NCBI GenBank assembly: GCA_002077045.2
Contig: KZ111157.1
Location: 248,001-312,000, forward strand
Direction: 5' to 3'
DNA: 64,000 nt
From: Rachicladosporium sp. CCFEE 5018
Lineage: Eukaryota > Ascomycota > Dothideomycetes > Cladosporiales > Cladosporiaceae
The notes under the pieces: model-generated
Databases searched by the model: none
Told to the model about the DNA's origin: nothing
What the model saw: only the letters and a program-made list of their open reading frames with translations
Made by a program: the position numbers and the translations under genes
Part shown: in pieces, positions 1 through 8,718 of the stretch
Position numbering within the stretch: position 1 is the first letter of the stretch
Layout of the letters: each line of letters begins with the position of its first letter

Positions 1-790
1 TATCGGCGGTGTGTTGGAAGAGCTATTGTGTCGGAAGATGCGGCGTGTCGAAGGAAGTGGTGTGTTGGTACGTAGATTGGCGTAGTGGTAGAGTGTATGA
101 TTCCCCCGGTGTTGGGGTAGTGATGGGCTTGCGGGGTGAACCGTTGTTGTAGTGAAGGTCTGGCGTAGTGAAGATCTAGCTTAGTGCAGGTCTTGCGTAG
201 TGGGGAGCTAGCGTGGTGAAGGCCTGAGAAAGGAAGGGAGTGGCGTGATGGGAATTGGGCGTAGTGAGCAGTTGGGTGTAGTGAAGGGACGGCGTGGCGA
301 AGAGTTGGGATGACGAAAAGTTGGGATGGCGAGGAGGTGGCGTAGCGAGGAATTGGTGTTGCGAGGGGTTGGCCTGGCGAGAACCCGGGCGTAGTAAGGA
401 GCTGGGCGTAGTGAACCCTTAAGCGTGGTGAGGAGTTGGCGGATTGATGTTGGAGTGCAGTGAGGAAGCGGCGTGGTGGAGAGTTGCGACTTCTTGGCGT
501 AGTGACAGGTAGTTGTAGCAAGGAGAGGGCGTGGGTGAGATGGGGGCGTAGTGAAGTGTTGGCGTGGCGAAGGATTTGCGTACCAAAGTGGTGATCTTGT
601 CTCAATCTGTTCGTCCAGAGGTAAACGTGATGCAGTGGTGGAATGGTGTCGGGGCGGAGGGTTATTTCAAGGCTTTTGACGTTATTGAGGCTCTAGAATG
701 GTGGAACGGCGGGGCAGAGCTTTGTGAGATTTGGTATGAGTTGGGACTGTAACGAGGTGTCGATCAAGCAGAGTGGCGCAGAGCAACGAG
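1..790. repeat. Degenerate G-rich minisatellite, unit about 16-18 bp
   Basis: The plus strand is strongly G-rich and C-poor and is built of imperfect copies of a unit close to TGGCGTAGTGAAGAGTT. Recognisable cores (GCGTAGTGA, GCGTGGTGA, GCGTGGCGA) recur at about 16-18 bp spacing from about 160 to 570, giving more than 20 units. The last part (600-760) has a second decayed motif, a GTGGAAYGG core with nearby GGGGC, seen twice about 65 bp apart. The array runs to the left window edge, so its full size is unknown. Short open frames inside it look like by-products of the repeat. Confidence 0.75.
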
Positions 791-2070
791 ACTGTGACTG
801 TAGTGGAAAGTGCAGAAGCCTACCTGGGATGCCGTTCTTCATGCGTTTGTCTATCCACGCGGACCCGCAGGTCTAGCCCGTTCAGTTCATTGTGTTCACT
901 CTTCTTGGACTGGTCCAGCCCGTGGGTTTCGTAGGTGCTCGTGCTATTAAATTGTGGTCCATGTATTTCGGTCGATGAATCCGAATGCTCTCGAAGACCA
1001 GACTGGCACGCCGAGAGACTTGGCCTCACGATGTGATAGCGAGGTTTCGTTCTGGACTCTCCCGAACAAGTGCTGTTCTCGGGATCCTGCATGGTCTTGC
1101 TAGACAACACGGTAGTGACTCTGGTTCGCAGGTGGAAGACAAGCGGCTCTCATTTAGTCACCGAACGTGGTTGCAAGATACTCTTGTCTTGCAGAGCGCA
1201 ATCGCGAGCCCATCGATCGCTGCAGCGAGTTTGCCTTCTGATTCTCGCGTGTCACATCTGCTGGCGCTACTCTGCAGCTGTGATGAGGACTTAGGTCGTT
1301 TTCAGAACATGAGTGTGACATAAGAACCGCAGGCCAAGCTCAGAGACATGCTGAACGCCTGGCGGGTATGGTCCGTCGACGGTCGTGAATCCTGTCGCGC
1401 CGACGGGTGATAGACAGGTTCCGTTTGACCATACTAGGGTGATCCAGGAGGTCGGGCTGGTGTCGGTCTCTGCCGACCTTGCATACCTGGATCCGATCGA
1501 CTGGGACAATACATTGCCACCCAGAACAAGCTGCGGCCGACACAGCTAGCGTGCACACGCTTCAGGTTTACGGTGGCTTATCACACGGAGAGTTGTCTGA
1601 GTAGTGTGAGATCCAGTATGGAGCAAAACCGGAAGTCAAGACAAAGCCGAAAGTCCAGCTTATTTTACTGAGTCATGTGTCCGGCATTCCTGAAACACTC
1701 GGTACATACTCATGTACCAGGGTCCGAGTCGTCTTCATGGACGGACTTCGCGGTGAGTGTGATCAGTAACGACATGTGGCAAAGTATTGAGGTCATATGT
1801 AGCCCTGAATTCACTGTACTGGGCCGCTGCTCGCAACGGCCACCGAGTCGACCAGTTGCTACTGTGATGACTCAAGTTAGGTAATTTGAGCTTGTTAGGG
1901 TTGAGAATGCCACAGACCTTGACGGTCACTTGAAGATTTCCACAGGACTACGAATATGTTCACTAACATACCGGCGCTTCTACCAAGTCGAACATGCTGT
2001 CGCCAATCGCTTCCATGACGTCTTCATCGTTGCTTATCCTCCATCCCAGATCAGATCACATCGTGCCCGC
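791..2070. other. Gene-free stretch
   Basis: No convincing coding region. Open frames are short, overlap on both strands and match no family I recognise. It separates the minisatellite from the 3' end of the minus-strand gene ending at 2071. Confidence 0.5.
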
Positions 2071-3175
2071 TCAGAGCTCCTCCTCTGACTCGTTCGGCGA
2101 CATGATTCCCGTCATCTTGGTGTCTTCATCATCCGCCCCTTGGACAATCGATGCCTCCGTCGACGCGCCCTCCGAGACTGGCTTCGAAGGCTCCTTCGAC
2201 GCTGCAGCAGGCGGCTTCTTCCCAAACGGCTCAGCTTCCTCCTCAAATTCCTCCTGTTCCCTCTCAAGCATGTCGTGGTCGAGCTGGAAGTAGCCAGCAA
2301 CCGGCGGCCTATCCTCCCCGAGCTCCCCAGAAATATCTTTACCAACCAAGCCCTGCTTCTGCCGCCACACGTTGATGTCAGCAATCATGTTGTTGTTGTC
2401 TTCGCGGAGGAGCTTCGTGCGGAAATCGTTGGGATTGAGCATGCCCAGAACGTGACTTGCGTCTTCGAGACAGTCTTCGGCGATGACAGGAGCAACGATC
2501 GTCGACATCATCTGAAGAGTCTGGATTCTGGTCCAGAGCGGTATTCTGGGCTCGGTGAGAAGGTCCTTGCATCCCTCGAGACATTCGGCGTAACGTGCGA
2601 AGTCATGGAAGGACGAGAGCTAGGTACGTCGTGTCAGCCATCTCTTGTCACACCATCGAACATGCTGCATGACTCTAACGTACCTCTGCATAGCGAGCGT
2701 GGTACATCCGTGCCTCGTTCGAGTACTCTTCGATCCCATCATCACTTCGATCATCATCGTCGTCGTCAGCAGGCCTCTCTTTGATCTCTTTTCCCACAGC
2801 TGGCGGCGACTCATCCATAGTGTTCTGCGCCGACTCCTCAGCAGATGAGAGAGTCTTCTCCGCATCCTTGCCCGCGGTCTCGCCTGCTGAAGGACCTCCG
2901 AATAGCACGGTCTTCTCCCCATGGCTGGCGAAAGCGTAAGTGCTCGGAGTCAGCGGCGGCTCTGCCGCTGTCTCGTTCGGATTGGCGAAGGTGTCCACCG
3001 TCAGCTTTGCACGAGACTTTGGTACTTTCTTAGGGCGCATCGATGTCTTTGGTGGCTTGCTGTACATCGGCGGATGGGAGGAGTCTGCCGGACGAAGAGT
3101 AAGCTTTGACACCGAATCTTTCGCGGTAGGCTGCTCATCGACGACATCAGTCATGTCCTCGTCGTTGGAAGCCAT
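2071..3175 (-). CDS. Uncharacterised acidic protein, intact member of an inverted paralogous pair
   Basis: Two exons, 3175-2684 and 2619-2071, joined across a 64-nt intron (donor GTACGT, acceptor CCTAG), give a 346-residue protein. I chose the ATG at 3175 (MASNDEDM) because the paralogue at 7672 begins in the same way (MASN). The N-terminal half is low-complexity and acidic. The conserved core spans the intron: YHARYAE, then a segment with EGCKDLLTEPRIPLW and KLLREDN. The C-terminus is again Glu/Asp-rich. No enzyme motif, signal peptide or membrane segment is visible, and I do not recognise the family. The gene at 7672-8332 shares the core and the intron position, so the two arose by duplication with inversion. 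Function unknown. Confidence 0.75.
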
Positions 3176-4878
3176 GTCGAGACTCGTGAACTGGTTCAGA
3201 TTGCGGTGATGCAGGGGTGGCTCGATTGGGTTGAAGGTGATGTGCTGAAGTAAAGGTATGAGGAGAGTGATGTCGAGGCTTGGGAAGAATGCGAGAACGG
3301 AGAGGACAAGCGTTTGCAGTAGAGTGTGTGCTACCAAGCCGCAGAAAGTGATTGAAGCTATGGAACAATTTCAGTACACTACTGTCAGGGGAGTGATGAT
3401 GAAGGGGAGCAGAGTTGCCCTGGTGAGACCGATTCACTTCTCACTGATCCATCCCCCAGGATCGGCACCATGGGCGAAGTACTTTCAGATGCTGCTGCGT
3501 TTGCAGCGTTTGAATAACAGCGCAGAGACCGAAAGCTCAGATAGATGTCTACTAGGCTTCGTGCAGCTACCCGTCTGAACCCTGAAGTCGCTCGGGACCA
3601 ATTGGAGGATGACTTGAAACTATTGGATGGTCGTCTCTTCGCAATTAGATGTGAAGGGCTTTCCCTGAAACTTGTACGATTGGATAGCAACATATCAGAA
3701 TCGATTGTCAGAAATAGCACTCCGCAAAAGACAATACTCGCCCATGATGGAGATGTCTTGAGAGTATGCAACATGTCAGGCTCCAGATGGCGTATGAAGT
3801 AACGAGTGACTGCGTTTGGCGCAGTGTAGATCTGATCACCCAAGACCGTTCGCGTACACGCTGCGCGTCAATTGACGCAGTCCAACCTGGCTTGACGTCG
3901 AGGTGATGATGCCTGACAGTGCGAGATCGTTTCTACTTGACTGCATGTACGTTCGAGAAGTCTCCATTTAGTCAGCCTGCGCATGACTCGCGTACGAGCG
4001 ATCCACTTCGTGACACTTCAAGCTATCGAAGCACAGAAAGTCTATATATTCTTCAGACGAGTCTTCGATGCGACCATGGCATCAATCCAGCGCAATACGA
4101 GTCGAGACGTCGAGCGAATTGCACAGTTCTTTACGAACTCCTAAACCCGAAGGCTTTGACTTGGCGCAAGCACGCCGGAAAGCTCCGTCGATGCTGTCAG
4201 TACTGCGCACGGCTACACTTGTTCGAGCGCGTGTCGCGGGCCCTCAAGCGCATCTATGCAAAGTTCCGAGGTCGAAAGTTGCGTTCAGTACTCCAAGGTG
4301 TCCTTGGTGTATCAGCCTGTGACCAGGCGAAGTCTCAAGGCAGCCCCAACGACTGCGCGCAACTCGTCCAGACCTGCAGGATTCTCTAGCGACGTGACTC
4401 GAAGCCAGGCGGATGCCAAGGTGCGTACATGTATAATCGAGCACGCCAGCTTCGTCGCAGAAGTAATCCCGGGCGGTCCGAAGTCCTGCTCCAATAGCTG
4501 TTCCTGGATTTGGAAGACGAAACGGAGAGTTGAGAACTGATACATACTTGTCCCTTTCATGTCTTGTCCACTCGGACTCTTGCTCACGATCGCATCGCGC
4601 TTATCATGAAGGCTCGTTGCACTCATGCGACATGTTCAAGACATGTCACAGGGAGCGAAGTCGCGTTAGCGTTACTCCTGACCGCCTCAGGCCTCAAGCC
4701 TCCAGCGACCTCATCACAATCCACAATCGCGCAACTCACGAATGAATGGCTTCTCGAGTGCATAGTTGGTTTCAATACGGAGCTAGCTGCAGAGCAGTGT
4801 CGACGACAAGCTTTATGATCGCGGCACACTGGCTTCGCCCTCGTCATTCGCTTACTTTGCGAGAAGTTCTGTCCCCAG
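3176..4878. other. Gene-free stretch with weak open frames
   Basis: Several short open frames lie here (an 85-codon frame at 3545-3802 plus, a 156-codon frame at 3919-4389 plus, a 104-codon frame at 4312-4626 minus). None shows a domain or a clear splice structure linking it to a larger gene. A small gene cannot be excluded. Confidence 0.4.
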
Positions 4879-6001
4879 CTACTCTTCCATGACCACCTCC
4901 ATGATCGCCTCCTTTTCTCTCCTCACCTGCGCGACAAGGCTCTCTCTGGTAGCTTCGTACCGCTTCACAGTTTTCCCACGCTCCTCACGGTACAGTCGCA
5001 ACCTTGATTCGAGATCTGCAATCTCGGTGTCATGAACGGCAAGAGCGGCGTCATGCGCGGTCTTGAGATCCCTGACCTCCTTTCGGGCAGTTCTGAGGGA
5101 CTGAAGCTGCTCTGCCGTCAGAAGCATGCCAGCATTGACTACTTCCGACCGCTGTGCAAGCTCTGCTTGATCCTCCGTCAACTGTGCCTGAGTGCATATC
5201 AGCAGCTCGGCCTTCTGCGCCACCTCTGCTGCCTTTTGAGTCAATTCTGCTTTCTGCTCTAGCACAAGTGCTTCCCTGTTGATCAACTCCGCTTCTTTCC
5301 GCGAGATTTCGGTCGCGTCCTTATCAGTTCCCGCCTCTCTTCGCATCACCTCTGCTTCCTTCCTCACTAACTCTGCTTCCTTCTGCCTAACAGCTTGCTT
5401 CTCCTGCTTCGCCGCTGCTTCATTCCGCGCCAGCTGGGACTCCCTATTCGCCACCTCCGCTAACGTGTCTCTCGCTTTCGTTTCCTTTTGCATCACCTTG
5501 GCCTCCCTGAGCGTCAAGTCAGCCTCCCTAAGCGTTGATATTGCTGACCGATGTGTTGAAGAGATGTTGGATGCCGCAGCACTTTGTGATGTGTCCACTT
5601 TACGGTCAGAAAGGCGAGCGTAATTTGAGGGAGGCGAGTCTTCGTCAGCAGATGGTGTCCGACTTCTGACACTACCAGCCCGCAAAGTTGAAGAAGCACT
5701 GTTGTACGACGAGGAGCTGGATTCACCTCTCTATACGAACGCGTGGTGACGACAGCAGCCCCTTGCTATGTGAGGAAGCTGCAAGTGACTTTGCACTACC
5801 AGAGTTTGGTCTGCTCGGCGTCGCGACAGATTCCCCGGCATTGCGAGCTCTCGTTGTGGATGTGCTAGACGCTGATATAGACGACGTAGTTCTGCTCGTT
5901 GCATCTCGGGTGCGCGAAGCTTGCAGCTGCGAAGTGGTCGGGAGGCTGGACCGCTGAAGTGTAGATCTTCCAGGAAGTGAAGGCGTAGGAACGATGGCCA
6001 T
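4879..6001 (-). CDS. Coiled-coil protein of unknown function
   Basis: The main exon (5726-4879) encodes about 280 residues dominated by a long Glu/Lys/Arg/Ala-rich coiled coil, with a recurring RKEAEL/NREA pattern over some 170 residues, ending in a charged segment. Upstream, a Ser/Thr/Arg-rich disordered frame begins with an ATG at 6001 and is out of frame with the main exon. A 73-nt intron from 5799 to 5727 (GTAGTG...GAG) would join them in phase (349 residues in total), but the donor is weak and this junction is tentative. No membrane segment or catalytic motif is seen. The heptad-like repeat suggests a scaffold or oligomerising role, which is inference only. It could start downstream if the N-terminal exon is wrong. 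Confidence 0.6.
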
Positions 6002-6376
6002 CGTACAGGGGCGACTGACTTGCGCAAGTGATGGCTGGCGTGATGTGTTCTCTTCTGAGTGACTGTAACTAGTGCGTGCTAACCTGAACTGCAGCTATTG
6101 GAGCCAGCGAGTCTCATATCACATGGACGACCTCCTGCAGTTGATGCAGAAAGCGTAGCATCCAATTTCTGGTTTGCGGTGACCTGGATGTGTTTGGTAG
6201 GATGTAGTGAAGTGATTCGAGCAGATTAGCAGTGCAATGTGACTCTGTTGCCAAGATCCATATGTGTGCCTGAGGCCTGAGCGCTCAAGTGCACCTCAAC
6301 TTCCACCGAACGTGACACTGAACCATGTTCCCGCTGTCACATAGGGCCATGCAAAGCGCCATCGGCACCGCACTCC
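6002..6376. other. Divergent intergenic region
   Basis: Lies between the start of the minus-strand coiled-coil gene and the plus-strand acetyltransferase gene. It presumably holds both promoters. No distinct motif was recognised. Confidence 0.4.
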
Positions 6377-7421
6377 ATGGCAGGCATCTCACTCACTGTC
6401 ATCGCCTCGCCACAACACCGCGCGCCAGCCCGCTCGTCCACTCAGCGCAATGTTGAGAACATCGTCCTCGGCAAGCTGCACTTCGTGCCCGAATACCCAT
6501 CCTTCTACCCGGACGAACTGATAGGAGGGCGCAAGGCGACTTGGCTGTATGTATGCCAGTGGTGCTATAGCTATAGCCATGAGCTCCTGAAGTACGCGGC
6601 GCATTGCGTACGTACTCAACGCCCGTGGAACGCGACTATTAGCTGACAGGCGCAAGAAAGTCTGCCCTTGCAAGGATGAGCCGCCTCCTGGTGAGCTGAT
6701 ATATGAGAAGAATGGGTACGCCATACATCAAGTAGACGGCGAGGAGAACAAGCTGTTCGCTCAGAACTTGTCTCTGTTCGCGAAGCTCTTCCTGGACACC
6801 AAGTCTGTGTTCTTCGATGTCAGCTCATTCCTCTACTATCTTCTCATCCTTCAGCCACCCAAGTCCAGCTCTTTGCTCACGAACGGCACGACTTCTGGTG
6901 TCTCGCACGGTCAAGTCGTTGGCTTCTTCAGCAAGGAGAAGATGTCATGGGACAACAACAATCTGGCTTGCATTCTCATCTTCCCTCCTTGGCAGCGTCG
7001 GAACCTGGGTCAGATTCTCATCGCTGCCTCGTATGTCCTCGGCAGACATGAAGGGCGGTTTGGTGGCCCGGAGAAGCCATTGAGTGCGCCCGGACGCAAG
7101 GCCTACCTGGCTTACTGGTGCGGTGAAGTCGCGAGAGAGATCTTGGCAGCGCCCGGGAAGAAGACAGTCAGCGTGAGGGACCTCAGCGAGACGTGTTGGA
7201 TTCTTAGTGAGGATGTGGTGTCTGCTTTGCGAGAGATGGGTATCACCGAAAGCAGGAAGACAGCAGGAGGGAACCTGGTGGTGAACAAGAGTCGGGTCAA
7301 GGCTTGGGCGGAGAAGCACGGTGCGAGTGTGGCATCAATCGTGGACGCTGAGGCTTTCTTGCTGGACGAGCAATCACTGGACGGAAGTGCGATCGATGAA
7401 GCAAATGAGGAGAGTGAGTGA
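6377..7421 (+). CDS. MYST-family histone acetyltransferase, SAS2-like
   Basis: Exons 6377-6607 and 6657-7421, joined across a 49-nt intron, give 331 residues. The splice rebuilds the MYST C2HC zinc finger as C-x2-C-x12-H-x3-C (CQWC...HCKVC), which supports the chosen acceptor (CGCAAG). The catalytic domain follows with family-typical segments: KLFAQNLSLFAKLFLDTKSV, the cysteine strand ACILI, the acetyl-CoA loop PPWQRRNLGQ and the glutamate motif GPEKPLS. There is no chromodomain, and the short length fits Sas2-type rather than Esa1-type enzymes. Expected role: acetyl transfer from acetyl-CoA to histone lysines in the nucleus (H4K16 for yeast Sas2; the target here is inferred). The region before residue 25 is poorly constrained, so the start could differ. 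Confidence 0.88.
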
Positions 7422-7671
7422 TGTTACGGATGTCTCGTGAACGACTACACAACATCTCCCTGTCGCATGCATACCTCAAGCCATATCATGTCTAAATCGC
7501 CTGGCTTAACAGACGTCGCTCGCACCTCTGTCACTCTTGCTTCTCGTGGATGTCTTGGCATGCACACTACCTTATCTGGGCGACCGTGTACACGTTTCTC
7601 CTAACATTCGCAAGCTCACTGAGGTTCGCCCGGTCAGGATCGCATCAACAATTCTGTGGACCTCACTCAAC

Positions 7672-8332
7672 ATGGCATCGAACAGTCGGAACACAGACGA
7701 ATGTCTCGCGACCACGATCAAGTCTGCGCAAGGTGACTCGGAGAACACGCTGCAGTCCCCTGCAGAACGCGACAGAACTGTCAGCGAGCAAGGCCGGGCT
7801 GATCACACTGATGGGGTTCCCGCGGGTCAAGGATACTTGAACGAAGCTCGTGCATATCATGTCCGTTACGCTTACGTATGTCCTACCTCTTTCAAGCCCG
7901 ATCCGTTCTCAAAGAACTGACATAATCTAGCTATCTTCATTGCACGACAACGGCCACTACACCGATTGCGCAGAAGGTTGCAAAGACCTTCTCACCGAGC
8001 CTAGGATACCACTCTAGACTAGAATCCAGACGGGTCAGATGTTGTCCACCATGATGAGCCCAGCAGTGGCAAAACACTTGCTGCAGGAAGCGAGCCATGT
8101 CATGGACCTCCTGAACCACGACCACTTAGGCACCACGTTGCTGCGTGAAGATAACGAGAAGATGATGCGGGATGTAGAGCTCTCGCCCCCGGACACAGGT
8201 CGGGAAGGCAGTGTGCTGTCCCCCGATATGTGCCCCGAGCTTGGCTTCCCTGACGGCGAAAGAGAAATCGACGATGAGGAAAAGGAGTTCTCGGAGAGCG
8301 AATCAAGCGCGGACGGAGATGAAGGGCTTTAG
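7672..8332 (+). pseudogene. Paralogue of the 2071-3175 gene, interrupted by an in-frame stop
   Basis: Exon 1 (7672-7875) and exon 2 (7931-8332), joined across a 55-nt intron (GTATGT...TCTAG), match the intact paralogue in start (MASN), intron position and core (EARAYHVRYAY; EGCKDLLTEPRIPL; LLREDNEKMM). At 8015-8017 the reading frame has TAG where the intact gene has TGG (Trp). Apart from this codon the frame stays open for 96 codons before and about 105 after. The low-complexity N-terminal part is about 95 codons shorter than in the paralogue. A 96-residue truncated protein, or translation from the ATG at 8039, is possible. I call it a recent or marginal pseudogene. Confidence 0.65.
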
Positions 8333-8718
8333 GCCTGTCGGGCATGGTATCACAGGCGAGCAAGGTCGTGATGATGGGTGAGCATCGCTCTCAACTTGGC
8401 AGATCGTGACGACAAACACATCATCAGCAAATCATCAAAAACACGCCACTTCATGACACGGACTTCGAGTACAAGAAATAGCTGTCAACGTTCGCTCGGG
8501 ATAGAGATTCAACTAGATGCACCAGCCCTTTATCGCACTTGAAGCTATGGCGTGTTTTCAGAGCATTCTCGTTCATTTTGAACCCGTCCAGTCCATTGCA
8601 GCCAGTCAGACCTTAGCAAGCCTGTTGTGCCTTTTCAGCACGTCTGCCCGCTCCCGAGATACTTCATTTCCCCTTCACTCCAGCCTAAGCACTCGCCAAC
8701 ACTCCCTCAAAGCACCTC
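8333..8718. other. Short convergent intergenic region
   Basis: Lies between the 3' ends of the interrupted paralogue (plus) and the RNA-binding gene (minus). No further gene seen. Confidence 0.4.

Noticed and set aside
4312..4626. 104-codon minus-strand frame with protein-like composition
   Set aside because: No domain, no in-phase splice partner found, and competing frames on the other strand; left as part of a gene-free stretch.
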